Translations under genes and position numbers: made by a program
Part shown: piece by piece, positions 8,864 through 17,098 of the stretch
Position numbering within the stretch: the first letter of the stretch is position 1
How the letters are laid out: every line of letters starts with the position of its first letter
Assembly: GCA_009469585.1 (NCBI GenBank)
Contig: SSXW01000018.1
Location: forward strand, 1 to 64,000
DNA from: Dechloromonas sp. Dech2017
Lineage (GTDB): Bacteria > Pseudomonadota > Gammaproteobacteria > Burkholderiales > Rhodocyclaceae
Direction: 5' to 3'
Length of the DNA: 64,000 nucleotides
The notes under the pieces: generated by a model
What the model saw: the letters and a program-made list of their open reading frames with translations, nothing else
The model's database searches: none
Told to the model about the DNA's origin: nothing

Positions 8864-9195
8864 AGCGTCTGATCCAACGCCTGGCCATCGGCCTGACGAC
8901 CATCGCCCTGCTTGCCGGATGCGCCGGCCAGGCGGTCCAACTCGGCAGCCGGGTCAAGGGGCCGCTGCCCACCGGCCAATACCGCGCCATCTCGGCCGAG
9001 GCCTGCGGCTTCCAGCTCTTCCTCTTCATCCCGATCGCCATCAACGGCCGTATGGCAGCGGCCTACGCCGAGCTCGAACGGCAGGCGGCCGGCGACTTCA
9101 TCGCCGATGTCGAGGTCCAGGAAACCTGGGGCTACCGCCTGGTCGGCACGCAATACTGCACGCAACTGCGCGCCAAGGCAGTCAGCGCCCGCTGA
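8860..9195 (+). CDS. Second small lipoprotein, TRL-like paralogue
   Basis: A 111-residue precursor with lipobox LLAGC (about Cys22). The mature part has ISAEACGFQLFLFIPIAINGRMAAAYAELERQAAGDFIADVEVQETWGYRLVGTQYCTQLRAKAV. It aligns by eye with the upstream lipoprotein over the Cys-Gly motif, the stretch ending in A[Y]xxL and the closing W...G[T]xxC strand, so the two look like a tandem duplication. It is translationally coupled (ATGA overlap). Probably outer-membrane or periplasmic; the role is unknown. A dispersed repeat lies 50 bases after the stop. Confidence 0.75.
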   Translation: MKRLIQRLAIGLTTIALLAGCAGQAVQLGSRVKGPLPTGQYRAISAEACGFQLFLFIPIAINGRMAAAYAELERQAAGDFIADVEVQETWGYRLVGTQYCTQLRAKAVSAR

Positions 9196-9246
9196 GGGCG
9201 AGGGGGCGGCGTCGGGCTGCCCCCTTTTCAAGCAATTTTCCGTCGC

Positions 9247-9283
9247 TGCGGTCGACCGGAAAAAACGGCCAAAATCGAAATTT
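9247..9283 (+). repeat. Dispersed repeat, intergenic copy
   Basis: TGCGGTCGACCGG followed by AAAAAA (9260), CCAAAATC 11 bp later and AAATTT (9278). It lies between the second lipoprotein gene and the DUF938 methyltransferase gene. This is one of the most complete copies. Confidence 0.8.
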
Positions 9284-9345
9284 CGACGCGCCGGCTTGGC
9301 CCCGGTTTGCCGCTAAACTGGCGCCATCCTGCCAAGCCGCCGACC

Positions 9346-9978
9346 ATGGAAAAACCCGACGCCTCCTCCACCGCCAGAAACCGCGAGCCCATCCTCGCCG
9401 TGCTCCGCGAGGTCTTCGCCGACCGCCGGCAGGTGCTGGAAATCGGCAGCGGCACCGGCCAGCACGCCATCCACTTCGCCCGCCACCTGCCGCATCTCAC
9501 CTGGCAGACCTCCGACCGGCCGGATTTCCTGCCCGGCATCCGCGCCTGGCTGGCCGAGGCGGCGCTGCCCAACGTGCTGCCGCCTTTCGAACTTGACGTC
9601 CTCGGCCCCTGGCCGGCCGGCCGCTACGACGCCGCCTTCACCGCCAACACCCTGCACATCATGCCCTGGCCGGCCGTCGAGGCCCTCTTCGCCGGCCTCC
9701 CCAGCGTGCTGGCCGACGGCGCCAAGCTGGTCATCTACGGCCCCTTCAACTACGGCGGCCGCCATACCAGCGACAGCAACGCCGCCTTCGACCGATCGCT
9801 GAAGGAAAAAGCCCCGCACCAAGGCCTTCGCGACTTCGAGCAGGTCGCCGCGCTGGCCGCCCGGGCGGGACTGGAACTGATCGACGACAGGGCGATGCCG
9901 TCGAACAACCGGTGTCTGGTGTGGCGCAGGAGGAGTGGGAGTATTCCTGGGGACGTTATCAAACTTCCAGGGAGCTGA
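9346..9978 (+). CDS. DUF938 family SAM-dependent methyltransferase
   Basis: A 210-residue soluble protein with a class I methyltransferase fold: motif I VLEIGSGTGQHAIHFA at about residues 26-41, the acidic end of strand 2 (TSDRPD), and the family-specific ANTLHIMPWPAVEALF and YGPFNYGGRHTSDSNAAFDRSLK. These are typical of DUF938 proteins. The substrate is not known. The ATG at 9346 is preferred because the family starts a few residues ahead of ARNREPIL. It converges with the PEP-CTERM gene across a strong hairpin. Confidence 0.85.
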   Translation: MEKPDASSTARNREPILAVLREVFADRRQVLEIGSGTGQHAIHFARHLPHLTWQTSDRPDFLPGIRAWLAEAALPNVLPPFELDVLGPWPAGRYDAAFTANTLHIMPWPAVEALFAGLPSVLADGAKLVIYGPFNYGGRHTSDSNAAFDRSLKEKAPHQGLRDFEQVAALAARAGLELIDDRAMPSNNRCLVWRRRSGSIPGDVIKLPGS

Positions 9979-9990
9979 GAAAGGGTAGTG

Positions 9991-10034
9991 ATTAATGTAG
10001 AGGGGGGGGCATTAAGCCCCCCCTCTACATTAAT
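9991..10034. terminator. Perfect 18-bp hairpin between convergent genes
   Basis: ATTAATGTAGAGGGGGGG (9991-10008) is exactly complementary to 10017-10034, with an 8-base loop. It lies between the stops of the DUF938 gene (9978) and the PEP-CTERM gene (10051), so it probably ends transcription from both sides, although there is no long T run. The runs of seven and eight G/C are unusual. Confidence 0.6.
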
Positions 10035-10050
10035 CTGATGAATGCGCTTT

Positions 10051-10698
10051 CTAAACTCTGCTACGACGCCGTGCGAACAGAATGCCCGTCAATCCGAGTC
10101 CGAGTAATGCTAGGGAACCAGGCTCGGGAACTTGGCTACGGTTACTAGCTTCGAATCTGAAATTGTCCATGGCGAAAAAGCCGTTGTCATTGGTCGCCGT
10201 TGTCACAGTAATACGATCAAAGCCGCCCAATTCTTCAATGCCAATGAAGTCGGCTGGGGCGCCATTAGGATTTGGGAAATTCACGGAGCCCAAAGAAGCC
10301 AGCCCCAAAAAAGCCTCGATAGTTACATCGTCATTAGAGTTCGATTCAACCAAAAAACCGACCAGGTTTTGGACAGAGCCAAATACAGCAGTCCAACTCG
10401 ATCCGGTGTTTCCGGGGCCGGGGGCATAAATCCAATTTGAGGCGATAGTGCTACCGTTGAAGATATTGGTGTCACCCGGGTTTGTCATACCTACCAGAGC
10501 GCCGCTAAACGTAACTCCTTGAGCGGAGTATTGATTGGTAATTGACTGGGTGTCCGCGATCGAATTGAAGTCAATGACCGTCTCGGCGCCGGAAAAAGCT
10601 GCTTGCGAGATGGAGGTCGGTGCCGCCCAGGTTCCCTGAGCGAATAGGCAGGCAGCTAAGCACAGGCCAGCGCCAAGAATTTTTTTAGAGGAGGACAT
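10051..10698 (-). CDS. PEP-CTERM sorting domain protein
   Basis: A 215-residue exported protein. An N-terminal signal peptide (about residues 1-26, KILGAGLCLAACLFAQGTWA) is followed by a Ser/Thr/Asn/Gly-rich beta-type body, and the end is VPEPGSLALLGLGLTGILF plus ARRRSRV, the PEP motif, membrane helix and basic tail recognised by exosortase for sorting or processing. Such proteins occur with exopolysaccharide/biofilm matrix systems in aquatic betaproteobacteria. No exosortase is seen in the window. The body (TVIDFNSIADTQSITNQYSAQ...) resembles the carbohydrate-binding-like folds common in this class. GC content is lower than that of its neighbours. Start at 10698 chosen for the signal peptide. 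Confidence 0.9.
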   Translation of the reverse strand: MSSSKKILGAGLCLAACLFAQGTWAAPTSISQAAFSGAETVIDFNSIADTQSITNQYSAQGVTFSGALVGMTNPGDTNIFNGSTIASNWIYAPGPGNTGSSWTAVFGSVQNLVGFLVESNSNDDVTIEAFLGLASLGSVNFPNPNGAPADFIGIEELGGFDRITVTTATNDNGFFAMDNFRFEASNRSQVPEPGSLALLGLGLTGILFARRRSRV

Positions 10699-10904
10699 TT
10701 TTGTGACCCATAGCCTAGAGTAAAAATGGTTTCTGTTAAGCATGAACCGGGCCATTAATGTAACTTTATGAAAATTAATGGTTCGTAGATGAGTTTTTGC
10801 CCGGTGTGTAAGTAATTTCGACAGTCTAGGCTCGTATCGTTTCTCAAGCCCAGTGCTACCTGGCTAGTCGTAAAATCTAGCCACCTGTTCACCAAGAGCC
10901 ATCC

Positions 10905-11363
10905 ATGCACACCGTCCTCCTTTTCCTCCACCTCGCCGCAGTCATCGTCTGGGTCGGCGGGATGTTTTTTGCGCATTTCTGCCTGCGGCCGGTGGTTGCC
11001 GAGCAGTTGCCGCCGGCGCAGCGCCTGGCGCTGATGGCGGCGGTGCTTGGGCGGTTTTTCCGGGTGGTGGGGCTGGCCGTGGTCGTCATCGTGTTCTCCG
11101 GGTTCGCCCGCATGGGGGCGGTGGGGTTTGCCCAGGCGCCGGGGCACTGGCATGCGATGGCCGGGCTGGGTTTGCTGATGGCGGCGATTTTCGCGGTGAT
11201 CTACCTGGCGCTTTTTCCCAAGCTGCAGGCGGCGGTGGCGGCGCAGGACTGGCCGGCGGCGGGGGCTTCGTTGAATAGCATTCGCCGGCTGGTGGCGGGC
11301 AACTTGTTGCTCGGCGCGCTGACCGTGGCGGTGGCGACGCTGGGTGCCGGTCTGGTCGGCTGA
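10905..11363 (+). CDS. CopD-like integral membrane protein
   Basis: A 152-residue inner-membrane protein with four predicted helices (about residues 3-25, 50-70, 82-105 and 128-150). The first contains HLAAVIVWVGGMFFAHFCLRPV, and the second is followed by RMGAVGFAQAPGHWHAM. Conserved His/Met positions in this layout match the CopD superfamily, proposed to act in copper or heme handling. No copC neighbours it, and the copper block is 43 kb away, so the link to copper is only by family. The start at 10905 directly follows a short AG-rich stretch. Confidence 0.75.
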   Translation: MHTVLLFLHLAAVIVWVGGMFFAHFCLRPVVAEQLPPAQRLALMAAVLGRFFRVVGLAVVVIVFSGFARMGAVGFAQAPGHWHAMAGLGLLMAAIFAVIYLALFPKLQAAVAAQDWPAAGASLNSIRRLVAGNLLLGALTVAVATLGAGLVG

Positions 11364-11381
11364 AGCGGTCGGCTCGCCCGC

Positions 11382-11894
11382 ATGCTGCTGCATCTGATCC
11401 GTCACCCGCGGCCGCTGGTCGATCCGGGCGTCTGCTACGGTCGACTGGATATTCCGGCCGAAAACGCAAAATCCCTGGCCTCCCGCCTGTTGGCCGAACT
11501 GCCGCCCGGCCTGCCGGTGTGGAGCAGCCCGCTGCGCCGTTGCCGCGAACTGGCCGGGCTGCTCCACCCGCAGCCGGTCATCGATGGGCGGCTGGTCGAA
11601 ATGGATTTTGGCCGCTGGGAGGGCGTCGCCTGGGATGCCATCCCGCGCCGCGAACTCGATGCCTGGGCGGCCGACGTTGCCGGCTACGCGCCGCCCGGCG
11701 GCGAATCGCCGCTGGCCGTGCAGCGGCGGGCGCTCGATTTTGTCGCCAGTTTGCGGGTCAGCGAGGCGGTCGTGGTCACCCACGGCGGCGTCATGCGCCT
11801 GTTGCAGGCGGCGGCCGACGGCCGGTCGATTGCCGACAGCCTGGCTTGCCGGCCGGGCTACGGCGAGCGGCTGAGCCTGCATTTCGACCCTTAA
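11382..11894 (+). CDS. cobC: Histidine phosphatase, probable alpha-ribazole phosphatase CobC
   Basis: A 170-residue phosphoglycerate-mutase-like phosphatase. The catalytic site begins HLIRHPRP (His8; RHP instead of the common RHG/RHE), and the second His is in VVVTHGGVMRLL. Family-specific features of CobC are CYGRLDIP, WSSPLRRCRELA and VEMDFGRWEG. It would remove phosphate from alpha-ribazole phosphate, or from adenosylcobalamin phosphate, after CobS. The presence of cobQ, cobU, cobT and cobS nearby supports this; a general phosphatase role cannot be excluded. The start is 18 bases after the CopD-like gene, so the two are probably co-transcribed. Confidence 0.75.
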   Translation: MLLHLIRHPRPLVDPGVCYGRLDIPAENAKSLASRLLAELPPGLPVWSSPLRRCRELAGLLHPQPVIDGRLVEMDFGRWEGVAWDAIPRRELDAWAADVAGYAPPGGESPLAVQRRALDFVASLRVSEAVVVTHGGVMRLLQAAADGRSIADSLACRPGYGERLSLHFDP

Positions 11895-12076
11895 GCTGGG
11901 CTTAATCCGGCCGGTCCATGATCCGGCCCCGGACGGGGCAGGTCGGCGGCTGGCTGGCCCGGTTCAAAAAAGCGAAATAGCGAATCTTTACCCTGGCGGG
12001 GCTAGGCAGGGCGGGCCGGCGTTGATCTAATGTCGGGCTTCGCCCGGACGCCCCCGATAAACCGTGCGCACCACCC

Positions 12077-13594
12077 ATGAACCGTTTGCTTGAAGACAAA
12101 GACCGCCTGTGGCTGCTGCTCGCCGCCCTGATCCTGATCGGGGCCGGCATCGGCCTGCGCTTTCCCGGCCACGTCGACGAGGAGCGCTTCATCGGTATCG
12201 CGCTGGAGATGCTGCAGAACGGCGCCTGGCTGATTCCGCACCGGGCCGGCGAGCTCTACGGCGAGAAGCCGCCGCTCTTCTTCTGGACGCTGGCCGGCGT
12301 CGCCTGGCTGACCGGCTCGGCCAAGTTCGCGCTGCTCTTCCCCGGGCTGCTCAGCGGCGTCGTTGCCACCCTGCTCATCCACGACCTCACCCGGCGGCTG
12401 TACGACCGCCAGCGGGCGCTGATCGCCGGCGGCCTCTTTCTGCTCACCATGCAGACCCACGCCGTGCTGCGCAATGGCCAGATCGACGCCCTGCTCTGCC
12501 TGTGGATGAGCATCGGCTTCTACGGCTTCGCCCGCCACCTGCTGGTCGAACGCAGCTGGGGCTGGTACTACGCGGCCTGCGTCGCCTGCGGCCTGGGCAT
12601 CATCACCAAGGGCGTCGGCTTCTTCCCGGCCATGCTGCTCATCCCCTACGTTTACGCGCTGAAGATCGGGGCGAGCGGCGTCGTCCGCCATCCGGCCTCG
12701 GCCGGCAAGTGGCTGCTCGGCATGGTCCTGATCGGGCTGACGGCGGCTATCTGGATCGGCCCGGTGCTGTGGGTGGCCGGCGTGCACGGCGACGCCGAAA
12801 GCCACGCCTACCTGTACAGCATCTTCTACCGCCAGACCGCCGAGCGCTTCACCAACGCCTGGCACCACGTCGAGCCCTTCTGGTTCTACGCGCTCAATGT
12901 CATCCCCAAGTACTGGCTGCCGGCCGTGCTGCTGCTGCCCTGGCTGGCCGTCGCCTGGTTCCGCCGCTGGCGGGAGAAGGACGGGCGGATCATCGTGCTG
13001 CTCAGCTGGATGCTGCTCGTCGTCGTCCTCTTCAGCCTGGGCAGCGGCAAGCGCAAGCTCTACATTTACCCGGCGGTGATCGCCTGGGCGATGGTCGTCG
13101 CCGCCGTGCTGCCCGGCCTGCTCGAGCAATGGCAGGGGCGCTGGGTCGTCCGCCACGGGCGGACGCTGGTCGTCGTCTGGGCCGGCCTGCTGTTCGCCTT
13201 CGGCGGCTTCGAGATCTGGAAATCGCGCTACTCCGGCAGCGAGCGGATGATGCAGCAGGTCGCCGAGAGCGTCGGCACGCAGCAGGAAATCGGGCTGGGC
13301 GGCTGGCTGGAAGGCGTCTGGATCTATTCGCGCAACCCGCTGCGCCATTTCGGCAAGACCAACCCACAGTCGGATGCCAACCTGCGCGCCTGGCTGGCCG
13401 AGGACGGCAGCCGCTACGGCCTGGTCCTCGAGGAGCACGCCCGGGAATGTTTCGACCTGGCCCGCGCCATCGACCTCAGGCAGCCCGGCGAAGACGCCTG
13501 GTTCCTGGTCAATGCCGGCATGAGCAACGGCCGCTGCGAAGCCATTGCGGCCCAGACCAGCTACGCCTTCGCCTGGAAGAAATCCTGGTTTTAG
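12077..13594 (+). CDS. ArnT-like glycosyltransferase (GT39/GT83 family membrane protein)
   Basis: A 505-residue polytopic inner-membrane protein with about 12 predicted helices. The first periplasmic loop contains RFPGHVDEERFIGIALEM, with the acidic pair expected for the catalytic site, then YGEKPPLFFW, the signature of ArnT-like transferases that move a sugar from a polyprenyl-phosphate donor, classically aminoarabinose to lipid A. A soluble C-terminal domain follows at about 400-505. The neighbouring PhoP/PmrA-style two-component genes are convergent, not in the same operon. The substrate may be different from aminoarabinose, since no arn genes are present here. The last bases overlap a dispersed repeat. 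Confidence 0.8.
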   Translation: MNRLLEDKDRLWLLLAALILIGAGIGLRFPGHVDEERFIGIALEMLQNGAWLIPHRAGELYGEKPPLFFWTLAGVAWLTGSAKFALLFPGLLSGVVATLLIHDLTRRLYDRQRALIAGGLFLLTMQTHAVLRNGQIDALLCLWMSIGFYGFARHLLVERSWGWYYAACVACGLGIITKGVGFFPAMLLIPYVYALKIGASGVVRHPASAGKWLLGMVLIGLTAAIWIGPVLWVAGVHGDAESHAYLYSIFYRQTAERFTNAWHHVEPFWFYALNVIPKYWLPAVLLLPWLAVAWFRRWREKDGRIIVLLSWMLLVVVLFSLGSGKRKLYIYPAVIAWAMVVAAVLPGLLEQWQGRWVVRHGRTLVVVWAGLLFAFGGFEIWKSRYSGSERMMQQVAESVGTQQEIGLGGWLEGVWIYSRNPLRHFGKTNPQSDANLRAWLAEDGSRYGLVLEEHARECFDLARAIDLRQPGEDAWFLVNAGMSNGRCEAIAAQTSYAFAWKKSWF

Positions 13595-13616
13595 CCGTTT
13601 TTTGCCGTTGACCGCA
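13580..13616 (-). repeat. Dispersed repeat between the glycosyltransferase and kinase genes
   Basis: Read on the minus strand: TGCGGTCAACGGC then AAAAAA, a second AAAA tract starting 11 bp later and a third GGATTT. The core has GTCAAC instead of GTCGAC. It overlaps the end of the glycosyltransferase gene and lies between two convergent genes. Confidence 0.7.
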
Positions 13617-13629
13617 GCGATCGGCCCGC

Positions 13630-14985
13630 CTACCAGCGCAGCGTGGCGCTGAAGCCGCCGTTCTCGCCGTTGGCGAACTCGAGGCGGGCGCCGTGCAGTT
13701 CGGCGATGCGGGCGACGATGGCCAGCCCCAGGCCGCTGCCCTCGGCGCTGACTTCGCGGCCGCGGTAGAAGCGCTCGCTCAGCCGCCCGAGATCGGCCGC
13801 CGGAACGCCCGGCCCGTGGTCGACGACAGCCAGCCGCGGGCCGTGTTCGTCGCAGCCGACGTCGATCCGCACCCGGCCGGGCGCCGGCGCGTAGCGCAAG
13901 GCGTTGTCGACCAGGTTGCGCACGGCGATCCCGAGCAGGTCGCTGTCGCCGAGCACGCTGGCCGAAGCGGCCTCGCCCAGGCCGACCCGGCCGCTGTCGT
14001 CGTCGGCGCCGGCATTGGCGGCGAGCATGGCGTCCTCGGCCAGGTCGAGGAGATCGACCGGCTGCGGGTCGGGGATGTCGGCCAGGGGGTCGAGGCGGGC
14101 CAGGCGCAGCAACTGGTCGACCAGCCGGCTGCTCCGGTCGACCCCGGCCAGGATCTGCTGCAGCGCGTGGGCGTGCTTTTGCGGATCGGTGCTGGCCAGC
14201 GCCACCTGGGTCTGGATCTTGACGGCGGCCAGCGGCGTGCGCAGCTCGTGGGCGGCGTCGGCGGTGAAGCGCCGTTCGCTTTCCAGCGCCTGGTCGAGGC
14301 GACCGAGCAGGCGGTTGAGGGCGACGAGCAGCGGCCGGACTTCCTGCGGGATGTTCTGGCGGGGCAGCGCCGCCAGGTTTTCCGGCGAGCGTGCCGCGAC
14401 GTCGGCGGCCAGTTCGTCGAGCGGTCGCAGGCCACGCCGGATCGAAAGATAGAGGGCGAGCAGCAGCAGCGGCAGGATGATGGCCAGCGGCAGGCTGGTG
14501 TGGCTGGCTACCTCGAAGGCCTCGTACTCGCGCACGCTCATCGCCTGCGACACCTGGATGCGGTAGGCGCCATCGTCGGAAACGGTGTTGAGCAGGCGCC
14601 AGCCGTTGCCGTCGCGCTCGATTTCGGTGAAGCCAGGGGCGCCGAGAATGGGAATCTCCGGCGCATCGGCCGAGCGGATCAGGATGCTGCCGTCACCCCG
14701 GCCGATCTGGAATTCGACCGGCGGTTCATAGACCCCGGGGTCGCGCTTGTTGACCACGGCCAGCCGTTCGGCCAGTTCGTCGAGGCGGCTTTCGTTGCTG
14801 CGCGTCAGCGCCTGGAGCAGGCGGGCCGAGTGGGCGAGGTGGCCGTCCATCATCTCCTCGGCCTCGTGCAGGGCCTGCTGGTAACTGAACAGGACGGTCA
14901 GCGTCCACACGACCAGCGCCGCCAGGCCGACCACCCGCAACAGGCCCCAGCGCAGCGAGCGATAGCGGCTCTGGCGGGCGGGCAT
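13630..14985 (-). CDS. Membrane sensor histidine kinase (QseC/PmrB-like)
   Basis: A 451-residue inner-membrane sensor. Helix one is at about 13-34 and helix two at about 165-183; between them is a periplasmic domain of about 130 residues. Then come a HAMP-like linker, the H box with His246 (AAHELRTPLAA), the N box (NLVDNALRYAP), and the G boxes DHGPGVP and GSGLGLAIV. It autophosphorylates and passes phosphate to the receiver encoded just upstream; the genes overlap as TGATG. It is the last gene of a seven-gene minus-strand operon, which suggests that it senses a product or condition linked to that pathway. Confidence 0.92.
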   Translation of the reverse strand: MPARQSRYRSLRWGLLRVVGLAALVVWTLTVLFSYQQALHEAEEMMDGHLAHSARLLQALTRSNESRLDELAERLAVVNKRDPGVYEPPVEFQIGRGDGSILIRSADAPEIPILGAPGFTEIERDGNGWRLLNTVSDDGAYRIQVSQAMSVREYEAFEVASHTSLPLAIILPLLLLALYLSIRRGLRPLDELAADVAARSPENLAALPRQNIPQEVRPLLVALNRLLGRLDQALESERRFTADAAHELRTPLAAVKIQTQVALASTDPQKHAHALQQILAGVDRSSRLVDQLLRLARLDPLADIPDPQPVDLLDLAEDAMLAANAGADDDSGRVGLGEAASASVLGDSDLLGIAVRNLVDNALRYAPAPGRVRIDVGCDEHGPRLAVVDHGPGVPAADLGRLSERFYRGREVSAEGSGLGLAIVARIAELHGARLEFANGENGGFSATLRW

Positions 14986-15647
14986 CAGCGCGCGTCGCCG
15001 AGCTGGTAGCCGAAACCGCGCACGGTGCGGATGAAATCGGGGCCGAGCTTCTTGCGCAGATGGTGGATGTACACCTCGACCGTGTTGCTGCCCGTTTCCT
15101 CGCCCCAGGCGTAGAGGCTTTCCTCGAGCTGGGCGCGGCTGCGGATCTGGTTGCGGTGGGTCAGGAAATCCTGCAGCACGGCGAACTCGCGGGCCGACAG
15201 GCTGACCGGCTGGCCGCCCAGCGTCACCTTGCGGGCGGCTGGGTCGAGCACCAGCTCGCCGTGCACGATGGTCGGCGTGGCGCTGCCGCCGGCCCGGCGG
15301 AGCAGGGCGCGCAGACGGGCCTGCAGTTCGGCGAGGTCGAAGGGTTTGACCAGATAGTCGTCGGCGCCGCTGTCGAGGCCGGCGATCTTGTCGCTGCTGC
15401 TGTCGCGGGCGGTGAGAATGAGTACCGGCAGGTGGCTGCCGCGCTGGCGCAGTTCGCGCAGCACGGCCAGGCCGTCGCGTTTGGGCAGGCCGAGGTCGAG
15501 CACGCAGGCGTCGTAGGCATGGTCGAGCAGGGCGCGTTGCGCCTGGTCGCCGTCGCTCACCCAGTCCACGGCGTAGTCGGCCAGCCGGAGGCCGGCCCGG
15601 ATGCCGTCGCCGAGCAGGGCGTCGTCTTCAACCAGCAGTATTCTCAA
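14985..15647 (-). CDS. OmpR/PhoP-family response regulator
   Basis: A 220-residue DNA-binding regulator. The receiver has acidic residues at Glu7-Asp8-Asp9, phospho-acceptor Asp51 (VLDLGLP) and Lys101 (LVKPFDL). The C-terminal winged helix (about 125-220) contains SAREFAVLQDFLTHRNQIRSRAQL and ends TVRGFGYQLGDAR. It likely starts with TTG at 15647, because the family begins MRILLVEDD and no ATG precedes that. Its start directly abuts the TPR gene stop and its end overlaps the kinase start. Probable role: controlling its own operon and others. Confidence 0.92.
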   Translation of the reverse strand: MRILLVEDDALLGDGIRAGLRLADYAVDWVSDGDQAQRALLDHAYDACVLDLGLPKRDGLAVLRELRQRGSHLPVLILTARDSSSDKIAGLDSGADDYLVKPFDLAELQARLRALLRRAGGSATPTIVHGELVLDPAARKVTLGGQPVSLSAREFAVLQDFLTHRNQIRSRAQLEESLYAWGEETGSNTVEVYIHHLRKKLGPDFIRTVRGFGYQLGDAR

Positions 15648-16292
15648 TTAGCGTGCATCCTTGGCTATCCGGTTGAGCAGGGCCTGGACTTCCTGGCGCC
15701 GGCCGCTGTCGGCCAGTTCGCGGCCGGGCCGGGGCGGCGCCTTGAGCGCCGCTTCAAGAAAGGCGCGGGCTTCGGCCGGGCGGTTCTGGTCGGCCAGATA
15801 CTCGCCATAAAGGAAGTTGGGGTCAATACCCTGCGGATTGACGGCCAGCGATTTCCGGAACAATTCCTCGGCCAGCTTCTTGTCGCCGAAGCCGATCGGC
15901 CAGAACGGCACCTTGGCGTAGAGCGTCGCCAGGCTGGTGTAGGCCGAGCCGCTGAGGGCCTTCTCGTCGAGCTTCAGGCTTTCCTCGAGCAGGCGCTTCG
16001 ATTCCTTGGCCAGCGACAAGGCGCCCAGGCCGCCCCGGGCGCCGGCCTCGCTGGAAACGACGATGGCTTCCCAGATCAGCGCCTCGGCAGCGTTGGGGTT
16101 GCTCTCCGACACCTTGTGGGCCTGCTGGGCGAGGGCACGGTAGAGCTCGGCCTGCTGCTTTTCCGGCTGGCGGTACTTGATTTCGGCCCACTGGGTCTGG
16201 ATCGGGCGGACCAGGTCGTCGTTGCCGGCGGCGAGCAGCGAGCCGGCGGCGAAGAGGAGGGGGGCGAGGAGGAGGTGTTTGAGAACGGTCAT
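15648..16292 (-). CDS. Exported TPR-like protein
   Basis: A 214-residue precursor with a signal peptide (MTVLKHLLLAPLLFAAGSLLAAG), so it is periplasmic. The mature part is helical and TPR-like: AELYRALAQQAHKVSESNPNAAEALIW, SLAKESKRLLEESLKLD and ELFRKSLAVNPQGIDPNFLYGEYLAD. Such proteins act as interaction scaffolds. An alternative start five codons upstream (16307) would add MKVPA. It sits in the operon between an SDR gene and the response regulator gene, so it may be an accessory or a sensory partner of the pathway. No specific function is known to me. Confidence 0.8.
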   Translation of the reverse strand: MTVLKHLLLAPLLFAAGSLLAAGNDDLVRPIQTQWAEIKYRQPEKQQAELYRALAQQAHKVSESNPNAAEALIWEAIVVSSEAGARGGLGALSLAKESKRLLEESLKLDEKALSGSAYTSLATLYAKVPFWPIGFGDKKLAEELFRKSLAVNPQGIDPNFLYGEYLADQNRPAEARAFLEAALKAPPRPGRELADSGRRQEVQALLNRIAKDAR

Positions 16293-16312
16293 GGCAGGCA
16301 CTTTCATGGAAG

Positions 16313-17098
16313 TCAGCGGGTTTTGGCGTGTTGTTTGATGGTGGCGAGCTTGCCGGCCAGGCCGCGGTCGACGAGGGGGCGGGCGGCGCCGTTGAGCCAG
16401 GCGAACAGTTGCTCGGGGAAGCCGATGTGGCGCTCGGCCGTGCCCTTGCGCAGGGCGGCGACGACTTGGGCGGCGACCCGCTCGGGGTGGTCGCAGGCGT
16501 TGCCGAGTTCGAGGTTGAGGGCGTTGACGGCCGGCGAATTGAGCGGTGTGTCGATGGCGCGCGGCGAAATGTGGATGACGCGGACCGGGGTGTCGGCCAG
16601 TTCGCGGCGCAGGGCAGTCGACAAGGCGCGCAGCCCGGCCTTGGCCGCCGAGTAGGCGGCGAAGCCGGCGAAGGGGATGCTGCCGAAGGCCGAGCCGATA
16701 TTGACGATGGCCGCCGCCGGCTGTTCCTTGAGCCAGGGGAGCAGGGCGTGGGTGAGGTGGACGGGGGCCTGCAGGTTGGTGGCCAGGATGCGCTCGACCT
16801 CGGGCCAGGCCTGCCCGTCGAACAGGCCGAAACCGCCGACGCCGGCGTTGTTGATCAGCACGTTGGCGCGGAAGTGGCGGGCTGCCTCGGCCAGGCGGGC
16901 GACGCCCTCGGCTGTGGTCAGGTCGGCCGGCAGGCGCTTGATTTCGGCGCCGGCCGGTAGCGTCAGGGCGGCCAGCCGGCCGCTGTCGCGGCCGTGCACC
17001 AGGAGGGCGGCACCGGCCGCCGCCAGCTGCCCGGCGAGGGCTTCGCCGAGGCCGCCGGTGGCGCCGGTCAGTACGATGCGGGCCTGGTTCAGTTGCAT
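16313..17098 (-). CDS. Short-chain dehydrogenase/reductase
   Basis: A 261-residue NAD(P)-dependent oxidoreductase of the classical SDR fold: cofactor loop TGATGGLG (11-18), NNAG (83-86), catalytic Ser136, Tyr149 and Lys153 (YSAAK). It probably reduces or oxidises a carbonyl/alcohol in a small molecule or lipid. The start at 17098 overlaps the preceding gene by 10 bases, as expected in a tightly packed operon. Its companions, an acyl-activating enzyme and a di-iron protein, suggest an acyl-derived substrate, which is an inference. Confidence 0.9.
   Translation of the reverse strand: MQLNQARIVLTGATGGLGEALAGQLAAAGAALLVHGRDSGRLAALTLPAGAEIKRLPADLTTAEGVARLAEAARHFRANVLINNAGVGGFGLFDGQAWPEVERILATNLQAPVHLTHALLPWLKEQPAAAIVNIGSAFGSIPFAGFAAYSAAKAGLRALSTALRRELADTPVRVIHISPRAIDTPLNSPAVNALNLELGNACDHPERVAAQVVAALRKGTAERHIGFPEQLFAWLNGAARPLVDRGLAGKLATIKQHAKTR

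Noticed and set aside
11438..11472. CGGTCGACTGG followed by CGAAAACGCAAAATCC in cobC as a repeat copy
   Set aside because: The first A tract is missing and the core reads ACGGTCGAC; CYGRLDIP is normal for the family here. Left out of the count.
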